From contig JAUIAU010000033.1 in assembly GCA_030425185.1 (NCBI GenBank), positions 1 to 32,529 on the forward strand: 32,529 nt of DNA, given 5' to 3'. Positions 1 through 7,695 of this stretch are shown one piece after another. This DNA is from Alphaproteobacteria bacterium. Lineage in GTDB: Bacteria; Pseudomonadota; Alphaproteobacteria; Rhodobacterales; Rhodobacteraceae. Under the pieces are notes generated by a model. The model had not been told where the DNA came from, did no database searches, and saw nothing but the letters and a program-made list of their open reading frames with translations. Positions within the stretch are counted from its first letter, which is position 1; each line of letters starts with the position of its first letter. The translations under genes were made by a program, and so were the position numbers.

Positions 1-851
1 CGCTGCTCGGCCGCAACGGCGAGGGCAAGTCCACCCTGTCGAAGCTGCTCGCGGGCAAGCTCGCCCCCGAGGAGGGCAAGATCACCCGCTCGTCGAAGCT
101 GCGCATCGGCTATTTCGCCCAGCACCAGGTCGACGAGCTGCGGATCGAGGAAACCCCGCTCCAGCACCTGCTGCGCACCCGCCCCGGCGAGGCCCCGCCG
201 AAGCTGCGCGCCCGGCTGGCGGGGTTCGGCCTCTTCGCCGAACAGGCGGAAACCGAGGTCGGGCGGCTGTCGGGCGGCCAGAAGGCCCGGCTGTCCCTGC
301 TGCTGGCGACCCTCGACGCGCCGCACCTGCTGATTCTCGACGAACCGACGAACCACCTCGACATCGAGAGCCGCGAGGCGCTGGTCGAGGCGCTGACCGC
401 CTATTCCGGGGCGGTGATCCTCGTCAGCCACGACATGCACCTGCTCGGCCTCGTCGCCGACCGGCTCTGGCTGGTGCAGGACGGCCGCGTGACGCCCTTC
501 GAGGACGACCTCGAGGCCTACCGCCGCTTCCTGCTGCAGCCGAAAGACGAGGATCAGCCCGCAAAAGCCCGGAAAGACGAGAAGATCGCCGCGCCGCGCC
601 CGTCGCGGGACACCATCCTCGCGCTGCGCGCCGACGTGCGCCGATGCGAGGAGCGCGTCGCCAAGATCGAGGAGATGCGCGAGAAACTCGCCGCCCGCCT
701 CGCCGATCCCGGTCTCTACGACAGCGCCCAGGCCGGCATGCTGGAAACGCTCAACCGCAAGTATGCCGAGATCATGGAAGGGCTCGCCCGCGCCGAGGCG
801 CTGTGGGTGGCCGCCCAGGAAAAACTCGACGCCGCCGAACAGGCGGCCTGA
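1..851 (+). CDS. ABC-F family ATPase, 3' part (5' end outside window)
   Basis: This is the C-terminal half of a soluble tandem-ATPase ABC-F protein, a family that acts on ribosomes or translation rather than in transport. The first complete codon is at position 3, and the gene enters inside the Walker A motif of the second ATPase domain (GRNGEGKST). The Q-loop region (YFAQHQ), signature LSGGQKARLS, Walker B LLILDEPTNHLD and H-loop SHD follow in normal order. After about residue 180 of the visible part there is a charged, Lys/Glu/Arg-rich segment predicted to form a coiled-coil tail, ending EAAEQAA-like at a TGA stop. That domain pattern resembles the YheS/Uup branch, but I cannot pick one because the first ATPase domain and the inter-domain linker are missing. 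The rpiB-like gene follows after 36 bp on the same strand, so co-transcription is possible. Confidence 0.93.
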   Translation, partial: LLGRNGEGKSTLSKLLAGKLAPEEGKITRSSKLRIGYFAQHQVDELRIEETPLQHLLRTRPGEAPPKLRARLAGFGLFAEQAETEVGRLSGGQKARLSLLLATLDAPHLLILDEPTNHLDIESREALVEALTAYSGAVILVSHDMHLLGLVADRLWLVQDGRVTPFEDDLEAYRRFLLQPKDEDQPAKARKDEKIAAPRPSRDTILALRADVRRCEERVAKIEEMREKLAARLADPGLYDSAQAGMLETLNRKYAEIMEGLARAEALWVAAQEKLDAAEQAA

Positions 852-887
852 CCCCGCCCGACCCGATCCCTGACCCGAGGCCCGCCC

Positions 888-1337
888 ATGACCCCGCCGA
901 TCCGCATCGTCCTGTCCAGCGACCACGCCGCCCTTGCGCTGCGCGCCGCCATCGCCGCCCACCTCGCCGACATGGGCCACGAGGTGGTCGACATCGGCCC
1001 GACCACGACCGAGAGCACCCATTACCCCGCCCATGGCGAAGCGGCCGCCCGCCGCGTGGCCTCCGGCGACTGCGCGCTCGGGATCATCCTCTGCGGCACC
1101 GGGCAGGGCATCATGATGGCCGCGAACAAGGTGAAGGGCATCCGCTGCGGCGTCTGCTCGGACCCGTTCTCGGCCCGCATGATCCGCGCCCACAACGACG
1201 CCAACATGCTGTCGCTCGGCGCGCGTGTGGTGGGCGAGGGCCTCGCGCTCGAGATCGTCGACGCCTTCCTCGGCGCCCGGTTCGAGGGCGGCCGCCACCA
1301 GACCCGGGTCGAGATGATCACCGCGCTCGAAGCCTGA
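888..1337 (+). CDS. rpiB: RpiB/LacAB-type sugar-phosphate isomerase
   Basis: The protein is 149 residues, the normal length for ribose-5-phosphate isomerase B, which interconverts ribose 5-phosphate and ribulose 5-phosphate in the non-oxidative pentose phosphate pathway. The family fingerprints are visible: SSDHAA near the N-terminus, the catalytic cysteine in CGTGQG (Cys69) and the HND motif (His102-Asp104). The usual HPVDYPDYA-like substrate segment is represented by STHYPAHGE, somewhat diverged. RpiB relatives also act on other sugar phosphates (allose, galactose or tetritol phosphates), so the exact substrate is inferred. The ATG start is preceded by a purine-rich GAGG. The methyltransferase gene begins 7 bp after the stop, suggesting translational coupling. 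Confidence 0.9.
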   Translation: MTPPIRIVLSSDHAALALRAAIAAHLADMGHEVVDIGPTTTESTHYPAHGEAAARRVASGDCALGIILCGTGQGIMMAANKVKGIRCGVCSDPFSARMIRAHNDANMLSLGARVVGEGLALEIVDAFLGARFEGGRHQTRVEMITALEA

Positions 1338-1344
1338 GGGTCCG

Positions 1345-1968
1345 ATGGTGTCCGGCGCCGCCCACTGGGACGCAGCCTATTCCGCCCGCGCGCCCGAAAC
1401 GCTGCCCTGGGCCAATCCCGGCGCGTCCGAAACGCTGCCCGACGTCCTCTCAGCCCTCGCCCCCGGCGACCCGGTGCTCGATGCCGGCGGCGGGGCATCG
1501 CCGCTGACGGCGGAACTGCTGGCCCGCGGCCTCGGCCCGGTGACGGTGCTGGACCTCTCGCCCAGAGCCCTCGACCGCGCCCGCGCAGCACTCGGGGACC
1601 GGGCGGCGGACGTGACGTGGATCGCCGCCGATCTCAGGCGCTGGACCCCGGACCGGGACTACGCGCTGTGGCATGACCGGGCCGTGTTCCACTTCATGGC
1701 GACCGAGGCCGACCGCGCCGCCTATGTCGCCAGCCTCGCGGCCGCCCTGCGCCCGGGCGGGCAGGCGGTCATCGCGACCTTCGCCCCGGACGGGCCGGAG
1801 ACCTGCTCGGGCCTGCCGGTCACGCGCTACGCCCCCGCGGACCTCGCCGCGACGCTCGAGCGTCACCGGCCGGGGGGCTTCGCGCCTCTTTCGGCCCGGC
1901 GGGTCATCCACACCACCCCCGCGGGCCGCGCCCAGAGCTTCCAGGTCAGCACCTTCCGCCGCCTCTGA
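1345..1968 (+). CDS. class I SAM-dependent methyltransferase
   Basis: This 207-residue protein has the class I Rossmann methyltransferase layout. Glycine-rich motif I is VLDAGGGAS (about residues 44-52), and an acidic residue ends the next strand (VTVLDLS). The motif IV region reads WHDRAVFHFM, and a LRPGGQAVIATF motif follows. WHDRAVFHF is typical of small stand-alone methyltransferases annotated as methyltransferase domain or thiopurine/tellurite-type proteins. The substrate cannot be read from the sequence. The start codon lies 7 bp after rpiB, with the GAGG inside the rpiB stop region acting as a possible ribosome site. A copy of the family-typical 35-bp repeat begins 10 bp after the stop. 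Confidence 0.88.
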   Translation: MVSGAAHWDAAYSARAPETLPWANPGASETLPDVLSALAPGDPVLDAGGGASPLTAELLARGLGPVTVLDLSPRALDRARAALGDRAADVTWIAADLRRWTPDRDYALWHDRAVFHFMATEADRAAYVASLAAALRPGGQAVIATFAPDGPETCSGLPVTRYAPADLAATLERHRPGGFAPLSARRVIHTTPAGRAQSFQVSTFRRL

Positions 1969-1978
1969 GCGCGCCCGG

Positions 1979-2013
1979 CCCTTCTTCTTGGCCAAAATAC
2001 TCCCGCCGCAGGC
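1979..2013 (-). repeat. short interspersed repeat, copy 1 (minus orientation)
   Basis: Read on the minus strand this 35-bp block has the core GGCGGGAGTATTTT followed by CCAAGAAGAAGGG. It matches the plus-strand block at 3343-3377 at 32 of 35 positions; the differences are one base in the GC-rich left end and two bases in the GGCC/CACC centre. It lies in the short gap between the methyltransferase stop and the marC start. From memory, similar sequences recur between genes in many Rhodobacteraceae, with no function I know of. Confidence 0.75.
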
Positions 2014-2057
2014 GCGCCCCCTTGCGTGACGCGCCGCCCCCGCCTATCCCGGCCCGC

Positions 2058-2675
2058 ATGGATCCCGCCCTCTACATCACCGCTTTTGTCACCCTCTTCG
2101 TGGTGATCGACCCGGTCGGGCTGGCGCCGCTCTTCGTGGCGCTGACACAGGGCATGGAGCCCGCGCAGCGGCGCGCGGTCGGGCTGCGGGCCATCGTCAT
2201 CAGTTTCGTGCTGCTGACCCTCTTCGGGCTGGCGGGCGACAAGGTGCTGGGCTTCGTCGGCATCTCGATGCCCGCCTTCCGGATCGCGGGCGGGCTTCTG
2301 CTGTTCCTGACCGCCCTCGACATGCTCTTCGAGCGCCGCACCCAGCGCCGCGAGGAAAAGGTCGAAACGCTGCCGGACCCCTCGGTCTTCCCGCTGGCGA
2401 CGCCGCTGATCGCGGGTCCCGGCGCGCTGGCGACGATGATCCTGCTGACCGGCCAGCGCCCTGGCGATTGGTTGCATTTCGCGGCGATCCACGGCGTCAT
2501 GGCCGCCGTCCTCGGGGTTGTGCTGGTGCTGTTCCTCGGGGCAGGCCTGCTGCAACGCGCCCTCGGCCATACCGGCATCACGGTCGTCACCCGCCTGCTC
2601 GGGATGCTGCTCGCCGCCCTTGCGGTGCAGTTCGTGCTCGACGGCCTGCGCGCCGTGGGCCTCGTGCCCGGCTGA
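2058..2675 (+). CDS. MarC family integral membrane protein
   Basis: The protein has 205 residues, typical for the MarC/UPF0056 family, whose transport or regulatory role is unresolved. The family pattern of six membrane segments is visible. Segment 1 contains FVVIDPVGLAPLF, with the conserved Asp-Pro. Further signatures are AFRIAGGLLLFLTALDML and PLATPLIAGPGALATMILL (the family PLA.P...GPG motif). I chose the ATG at 2058, which begins MDPALYITAFVTLF exactly at the first membrane segment. An upstream TTG at 2022 would add twelve proline-rich residues and overlaps the edge of the repeat region. The neighbouring gene downstream encodes a membrane-anchored protease. Any functional link is only by proximity. 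Confidence 0.92.
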   Translation: MDPALYITAFVTLFVVIDPVGLAPLFVALTQGMEPAQRRAVGLRAIVISFVLLTLFGLAGDKVLGFVGISMPAFRIAGGLLLFLTALDMLFERRTQRREEKVETLPDPSVFPLATPLIAGPGALATMILLTGQRPGDWLHFAAIHGVMAAVLGVVLVLFLGAGLLQRALGHTGITVVTRLLGMLLAALAVQFVLDGLRAVGLVPG

Positions 2676-2736
2676 CCCTTCCAATCTGTCAGGCCCGCCT
2701 TACATTTTCCTTCGGGAGACGGGGCCTAGGGGTCAG

Positions 2737-3318
2737 ATGCACATCGATCAGGTCATGCAGGCAGGTTACCTCGTGCTGCTGGGCATCGTGGTGGTCGGCT
2801 ATCTCGCGATCCAAAGCCGCGGGCACCTGAAGACCATGCTGAAGCAGGGCGCGACCTGGCTCTTCATCTTCGCCACCATCGTGGTCGGCTACGGCGTCTG
2901 GTCCGACATGTCCGAGACCCGCCTGCCGCGCCAGTCGGTCTTCGCCGAGGAAGGCCGGATCGAGGTCCCGCGCGCCGGGGACGGCCATTACCACCTGATC
3001 CTGCGCATCAACGGCGTGCCGGTGCCGATGATCGTCGATACCGGCGCGAGCGACCTCGTCCTCAGCCGGGCCGACGCGCTGCGCGTCGGGCTCTCGCCCG
3101 AGGCGCTGGTCTTCACCGGGCGGGCGCAGACCGCCAACGGGCGGGTCGAGACCGCCCATGTCCGCCTGCCCGAGGTCAGCGTCGGCGGCATCACCGACCG
3201 CTTCGTGCCCGCCGTGGTCAATTCCGGCGACATGCAGAAATCGCTGCTGGGGATGAGCTATCTCAACCGGTTCAGCCGGATCGAGATGACGCGCGACCGG
3301 CTGATCCTGACGCGCTGA
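2737..3318 (+). CDS. membrane-anchored retropepsin-like aspartic protease (clan AA)
   Basis: The ATG at 2737 gives 193 residues. Two hydrophobic segments (about residues 8-23 and 38-55) anchor the N-terminus. They are followed by a single retropepsin-like domain with the catalytic motif MIVDTGASDLVLS (about residues 99-111) and the second half-signature LLGMSYLNRF. This matches the TIGR02281-type clan AA aspartic proteases of alphaproteobacteria, which carry one Asp per chain and probably work as dimers. With two membrane segments the protease domain and the N-terminus would be on the same side, either periplasm or cytoplasm. The substrate is unknown. The reading frame is open upstream into the end of marC, but that part is out of the marC frame and has no protein character. 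The gene ends 60 bp before the convergent holC. Confidence 0.9.
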   Translation: MHIDQVMQAGYLVLLGIVVVGYLAIQSRGHLKTMLKQGATWLFIFATIVVGYGVWSDMSETRLPRQSVFAEEGRIEVPRAGDGHYHLILRINGVPVPMIVDTGASDLVLSRADALRVGLSPEALVFTGRAQTANGRVETAHVRLPEVSVGGITDRFVPAVVNSGDMQKSLLGMSYLNRFSRIEMTRDRLILTR

Positions 3319-3342
3319 ATTTCCGGTCGCGCTGCGCGCGAC

Positions 3343-3377
3343 GCCTCCGGCGGGAGTATTTTCACCAAGAAGAAGGG
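3343..3377 (+). repeat. short interspersed repeat, copy 2 (plus orientation)
   Basis: This is the partner of the block at 1979-2013 in opposite orientation, with core GGCGGGAGTATTTT then CACCAAGAAGAAGGG. It fills the convergent gap between the protease gene and holC and ends one base before the holC stop codon. The pair therefore brackets the marC-protease block as an inverted repeat about 1.3 kb apart. Confidence 0.75.
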
Positions 3378-3378
3378 G

Positions 3379-3846
3379 TTACGCGCCGGTCTTCTCGCTT
3401 TTCTTGATCCAGCCACCGTCCTCCTGCGCCCAGTATTGCGCGCCGCAGCCCGCCTCGGTCAGGGCGCGCCACTGGGACCGCGCCTGCGCCACCGCGCTGT
3501 CCGAGCGGCCGTCGAAGAGGATCATCGCCCGCTCTGCCGCCTGCACCTCGACCGGCGACAGCGCCGCGCCGTCGACCGAGACCAGCGCCGTGCGGTCGCC
3601 GAGCGCCGCCTCCGGTCCCGCGATCAGCACCGGGTGATCGGCGGCGCGCGGGTCGCCCGCCAGCCCGTGCGGCAGGAAGCCGTCCTCGGGGCGCAGCCAC
3701 AGCATGTCGTCGAGCCAGCGCTGCCGCTCGGGATCGGGCGCGCGGACCAGCACGCGCCAGCCCGCCTCCAGCGACTTGCCGAGCAGCATCGGCAGGGTCG
3801 CCTCCAGCGGCGTCCGGGTCATGTGGTAGAAATACGCGGCCCCCAT
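3379..3846 (-). CDS. holC: DNA polymerase III chi subunit
   Basis: The protein has 155 residues, normal for HolC, the chi subunit that links the clamp-loader complex to single-strand binding protein at the replication fork. The N-terminus (FYHMTRTPLEATLPMLLGKSLEAGWRV) and the block WLDDMLWLRPEDGFLPHGLAGD are hallmark HolC segments. So are the later PVLI and the ERAMILFDG core. The C-terminus, WRALTEAGCGAQYWAQEDGGW, also fits alphaproteobacterial HolC. The start lies 8 bp after the pepA stop on the same strand, and pepA-holC pairing is conserved in many proteobacteria, so the two probably form an operon. Confidence 0.95.
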   Translation of the reverse strand: MGAAYFYHMTRTPLEATLPMLLGKSLEAGWRVLVRAPDPERQRWLDDMLWLRPEDGFLPHGLAGDPRAADHPVLIAGPEAALGDRTALVSVDGAALSPVEVQAAERAMILFDGRSDSAVAQARSQWRALTEAGCGAQYWAQEDGGWIKKSEKTGA

Positions 3847-3854
3847 GCCGGGCC

Positions 3855-5318
3855 TCAGCCCTCGTAACGGTCGCGGATCAGCCGGTTCAGCGCCCGCACG
3901 CCCCAGCCCGTGGCGCCCGCGGGCGCATAGGCGGTCTCGGACGACACCGAGGCCACGCCCGCGATGTCGAGATGCGCCCAGGGCGTGCCCTCCTTCACGA
4001 AGCGCTGCAGGAACTGCGCCGCGGTGATCGAGCCGCCCGGCCGCCCGCCGACGTTCTTCATGTCGGCGACCCGGCTCTTGAGCAGCTTGTCGTAGGCCGG
4101 GGCGAGCGGCATCCGCCAGGCGCCTTCGTCCTCGGCCCCGGCGGCGGTCAGGATCGCGTCCGCGAGCCGGTCGTCATTGGCGAAGACCCCGGCCTTCTCG
4201 TGCCCGAGCGCGATGATGATCGCCCCGGTCAGCGTGGCGAGGTCGATCATCCCCGAAGGCTGGAACCGTTCCTGCGCGTACCACAGCACGTCGGCCAGCA
4301 CGAGGCGGCCCTCGGCGTCGGTGTTGATCACCTCGACCGTGTCGCCCTTCATCGAGCGCACGACGTCGCCCGGCCGCTGGGCCCGGCCGTCGGGCATGTT
4401 CTCGACGAGGCCCACGAGACCCACGACATGCGCCTTCGCCTGGCGCAGCGCGAGCGTCTTCATCACCCCCGCCACGACGCCCGCGCCGCCCATGTCCATC
4501 GTCATCTCTTCCATGCCGGCTGCGGGCTTGATCGAGATGCCGCCGGTATCGAACACGACGCCTTTGCCGACGAGGGCGAAGGGCGCGCCCTCGGCCCCCT
4601 TCCACTGCATCACGACGACGTGGCTCGGGCTCTCCGAGCCCTGGCCGACACCGAGCAGCGTGCGCATGCCCAGCCGCTCCAGCTCGGCCTCGTCCAGCAC
4701 CTCGACCTCGAGACCGAGCGCGCGCAGCTCGGTCAGCCGGCGGGCGAACTCGGTCGTGGTCAGCACATTCGCGGGCGCGTTGGTCAGGTCGCGGGTGAAG
4801 ACCACGCCTTCGGCGGCGGCGCGCAGCGGGGCATAGGCGGCGGCCATCTCCTCCGGCTTCGCGCAGAGCAGGGTGACCGGTTTCGCAGGCTCGCCCTCCG
4901 CGGTGCGCACCTCGTCGTAGGAATAGGTCCTCAGCGTGATCCCCTCGGCGATGACCGCGGCCATCGGGTGGCTGCCGGCATGCACCGTCAGCGCCTTGCC
5001 GCCCGCGGCCTTGGCCAATGCCGCCCCCGCCCGCCGGGCCTCGGCCGCGCTGGTCTTGCGCGGCAGCTTGACGACGACCAGCGCCTCGGCGGCCATGCCC
5101 GCGGGCCATCCGACAGAGAACACGTCGCCCGGCTTGCCCTTCTCGAACCCCTCCGAGGCGACCAGCCGCTCGACCGCGCCCCGCGTGAGCCGGTTCAGAC
5201 GGCGCGCGCCGGGGTCGAGCTGACCGGTCTCCGGCACCAGCACCGCGACGCAGCCTGCGAGGTCGGCAAGCGTGCCGAGGTCCGGAGCGGCGAAATCGAG
5301 GGGGACGAGGTCGGTCAT
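3855..5318 (-). CDS. pepA: leucyl aminopeptidase (M17 family)
   Basis: The protein has 487 residues. It is a cytosolic dizinc/manganese aminopeptidase that removes N-terminal residues from peptides; some relatives also bind DNA. The M17 metal and catalytic residues are all present: Lys252 and Asp257 in VGKGVVFDTGG, Lys264, Asp275 in MTMDMGGAG, and Asp334, Glu336 and Arg338 in the signature NTDAEGRLVLAD. The open frame continues upstream past this ATG to 5462, but MTDLVPLDF is the natural family start and the upstream part would run through the divergent lptF promoter region. Downstream it is followed by holC after 8 bp. Confidence 0.96.
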   Translation of the reverse strand: MTDLVPLDFAAPDLGTLADLAGCVAVLVPETGQLDPGARRLNRLTRGAVERLVASEGFEKGKPGDVFSVGWPAGMAAEALVVVKLPRKTSAAEARRAGAALAKAAGGKALTVHAGSHPMAAVIAEGITLRTYSYDEVRTAEGEPAKPVTLLCAKPEEMAAAYAPLRAAAEGVVFTRDLTNAPANVLTTTEFARRLTELRALGLEVEVLDEAELERLGMRTLLGVGQGSESPSHVVVMQWKGAEGAPFALVGKGVVFDTGGISIKPAAGMEEMTMDMGGAGVVAGVMKTLALRQAKAHVVGLVGLVENMPDGRAQRPGDVVRSMKGDTVEVINTDAEGRLVLADVLWYAQERFQPSGMIDLATLTGAIIIALGHEKAGVFANDDRLADAILTAAGAEDEGAWRMPLAPAYDKLLKSRVADMKNVGGRPGGSITAAQFLQRFVKEGTPWAHLDIAGVASVSSETAYAPAGATGWGVRALNRLIRDRYEG

Positions 5319-5452
5319 GGCGGGGCTCCCGGTTGGTTCTTGATGCCTGATCCTACCTAGGCAGCCCGGTGCCGCTTGGCCAGATTGCAGTTTGCGGGCC
5401 TGCCCTTTTCCGCTAGGGTCGCCGGAGGGGCAGACAAGGAAGACCGGCGCGA

Positions 5453-6601
5453 ATGCTGGCACGGTTCGATCGCTACGTACTTGGCCAACTTATGGTCGTG
5501 TTCGGGTTTTTCTCCCTGGTGATCGTCCTGATCTACTGGGTGAACCGGGCGGTGTCGCTGTTCGACCGGCTGATCGGAGACGGCCAGTCCGTCGCGGTCT
5601 TCATCGAGTTCTCGCTGCTCGTGATCCCCTTCCTGATGTTCATCGTGCTGCCGCTCGCCGCCTTCGCCGCGACCGTGCAGGTCGCCAACCGGCTGTCCAC
5701 CGAAAGCGAGATCGTCGTGCTGCGTGCCACCGGCATCTCGGCGTTCCGGCTGATCCGCCCGGCGCTGGTGCTGGGCACGCTGGTCTGCATCCTGATGCTG
5801 ATCCTGTCGAACCTGCTGGTGCCGGTCAGCCGGACCCAACTGGCCTACCGCGAGGCGGATCTCGCCGAGGACGTCACCGCGCGCCTGCTCGACGAAGGCA
5901 AGTTCATGCATCCGACGGCGAACGTGACGATCTTCATCGGCAAGGTCGGGGCCAACGCTGTGCTGGAGCGCGTGCTGATCTCGGACCGCCGGACCCCCGA
6001 CCGCGAGGTGGTCTACACCGCCGAACAGGCGCTTCTGGTGCGCGCCGACGACGGCCCGCGCCTGATCATGGTCGATGGGCTGGCGCAGGAAATGTCCGGC
6101 AGCCGCACCCTGTCGCTCTTGAAGTATCGCGATTTTGCGTTCGACCTCGACGACCTCGTACCGGAAACCAGCCGGGTCATCCGCGACCTGCGCGCCTATC
6201 CGACCCGCCTGTTGCTGGTCGCGGACCCGCGGATCCAGGAGCTGACCGGCTTCACGCCGGCGCAGATGCTGCACGAGGCCCACACCCGCTTTTCCAAGGC
6301 CCTGGCGGCCATCCCGATCGCCGGGATCGGCTTCGCCGCCCTCCTGATGGGGGGCTTTTCGCGCTTCGGGTTCTGGCAACAGGTGGCGACCGGCGTACTC
6401 GCCCTCCTGGCGCTGCAACTGATCAACAACGCGGCCGAGAACGCCGCACTCGCCTCCGCCTCGGTCTGGCCGGTGCTCTATGCGCCGGTGCTCGTCGGCT
6501 TCGCCATCCTAGGCGGCATGCTGTGGCTCGCGGAACAGCCCTCGATCGGCATCCTGTTGCTACGCCTGCGCCGGGCCGCGCCGACGGAGACGGCACCGTG
6601 A
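5453..6601 (+). CDS. lptF: LPS export permease LptF
   Basis: The protein has 382 residues and is one of the two membrane subunits of the LptB2FG ABC transporter, which pulls lipopolysaccharide from the inner membrane onto the LptC/LptA bridge. The YjgP/YjgQ family plan is clear. There are N-terminal membrane segments (LGQLMVVFGFFSLVIVLIYW and following), the cytoplasmic coupling region STESEIVVLRATGISAFRLIRP, a periplasmic jellyroll around residues 140-260, and three C-terminal membrane segments (KALAAIPIAGIGFAALLMGG onward). It is divergent from pepA with a 134-bp intergenic region that must hold both promoters. Its TGA overlaps the lptG GTG start as GTGA. Confidence 0.96.
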   Translation: MLARFDRYVLGQLMVVFGFFSLVIVLIYWVNRAVSLFDRLIGDGQSVAVFIEFSLLVIPFLMFIVLPLAAFAATVQVANRLSTESEIVVLRATGISAFRLIRPALVLGTLVCILMLILSNLLVPVSRTQLAYREADLAEDVTARLLDEGKFMHPTANVTIFIGKVGANAVLERVLISDRRTPDREVVYTAEQALLVRADDGPRLIMVDGLAQEMSGSRTLSLLKYRDFAFDLDDLVPETSRVIRDLRAYPTRLLLVADPRIQELTGFTPAQMLHEAHTRFSKALAAIPIAGIGFAALLMGGFSRFGFWQQVATGVLALLALQLINNAAENAALASASVWPVLYAPVLVGFAILGGMLWLAEQPSIGILLLRLRRAAPTETAP

Positions 6602-7695
6602 CCCTGCAATTCTACCTCGCGCGGCGCTTTGCCTGGACCTTCGCCACGGTGCTGGGGATTTTCGGCGGCCTGATCTTCCTGACCGACATGGTCGAGCAGG
6701 TCCGGCGCTACGACCGCGTGTCGATCTCGCTGGGCGAGGCGGCCGGGCTCGCCGCGCTCAACGCGCCCCAGACCCTGCACCTGATCCTGCCCCTCCTGAT
6801 GATCATCGCCACGGTGACGCTGTTCCTGCGGCTCGCGCGGACCTCGGAACTGGTGGTGATCCGCGCCGCCGGACGCTCGGCAATCCGCAGCCTCGGCGCA
6901 CCCTTGCTGGTGGCGTTCCTGATCGGACTGACGGTGACGGTGGCGCTGAACCCGATCATCGCCGCCACGACCGAACGCTACAACCAGATCGTCAGCGAGT
7001 TGCTCTACGGCGCGGCCTCGACCCTGTCGCTGGGGCCCGAGGGACTGTGGCTGCGGCAGGCCGCCGAGGGCGGGCAGATCGTCATCCACGCGACCGGGGC
7101 CGCCTCCGAGGGCAGCAAGCTCGACGACGTCACCTTCCTGTTCTTCGCCGACGCGGGCACGCCGACCGCCCGGATCGAGGCGGCGGCAGCGACCCTGACC
7201 CCGGGCGAGTGGCAGCTCTCGGACGTCAAGCGCTGGACGATCGACCCGGGCCGCAACCCCGAGACCACGGCCGAGGTCCTGCCGCGCCTCGCGCTGCCGA
7301 CCGACCTGACGCCGGACCAGCTGCTGGAGGGCGTCGCGCGGCCCGAGACCATCGCGATCTGGGACCTGCCCGCCTTCATCCAGAAGCTCGAGACCGCCGG
7401 CTTCAGCGCGCGCGCCTACCGGGTCTGGTTCCACATGGAGCTGGCGAGCCCCCTCTTTCTGGCGGCTATGGTGCTGATCGGTGCCGGGTTCACCATGCGT
7501 CACACCCGTTTCGGCAAAACCGGCTTGATGGTGCTTCTCGCGATCCTTATTGGATTCGGCATGTTCTTCATGAAGTCGTTCGCACAAATCCTTGGCGACA
7601 CCGGAAAAATCCCGGTGCTTCTCGCGGCGTGGGCTCCCCCCGTCGCGGGCATACTCCTTTCGCTCGGGTTACTGCTGCACACGGAAGACGGCTGA
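6598..7695 (+). CDS. lptG: LPS export permease LptG
   Basis: The protein has 365 residues from a GTG start that overlaps the lptF stop (GTGA). It is the second permease of the LptB2FG transporter. It shows the same architecture as LptF: membrane segments at about residues 10-32, 57-80 and 97-120, with the coupling segment RTSELVVIRAAGRSAIRSL, a periplasmic jellyroll in the middle (residues about 130-270), and three C-terminal membrane helices beginning around FHMELASPLFLAAMVLIGAGF. The GTG start is supported by the overlap and by alignment of LQFYLARRFAWTF with the LptG N-terminus. Its TGA shares the A of the lptD ATG (TGATG), so lptF, lptG and lptD are translationally coupled. Confidence 0.96.
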   Translation: MTLQFYLARRFAWTFATVLGIFGGLIFLTDMVEQVRRYDRVSISLGEAAGLAALNAPQTLHLILPLLMIIATVTLFLRLARTSELVVIRAAGRSAIRSLGAPLLVAFLIGLTVTVALNPIIAATTERYNQIVSELLYGAASTLSLGPEGLWLRQAAEGGQIVIHATGAASEGSKLDDVTFLFFADAGTPTARIEAAAATLTPGEWQLSDVKRWTIDPGRNPETTAEVLPRLALPTDLTPDQLLEGVARPETIAIWDLPAFIQKLETAGFSARAYRVWFHMELASPLFLAAMVLIGAGFTMRHTRFGKTGLMVLLAILIGFGMFFMKSFAQILGDTGKIPVLLAAWAPPVAGILLSLGLLLHTEDG

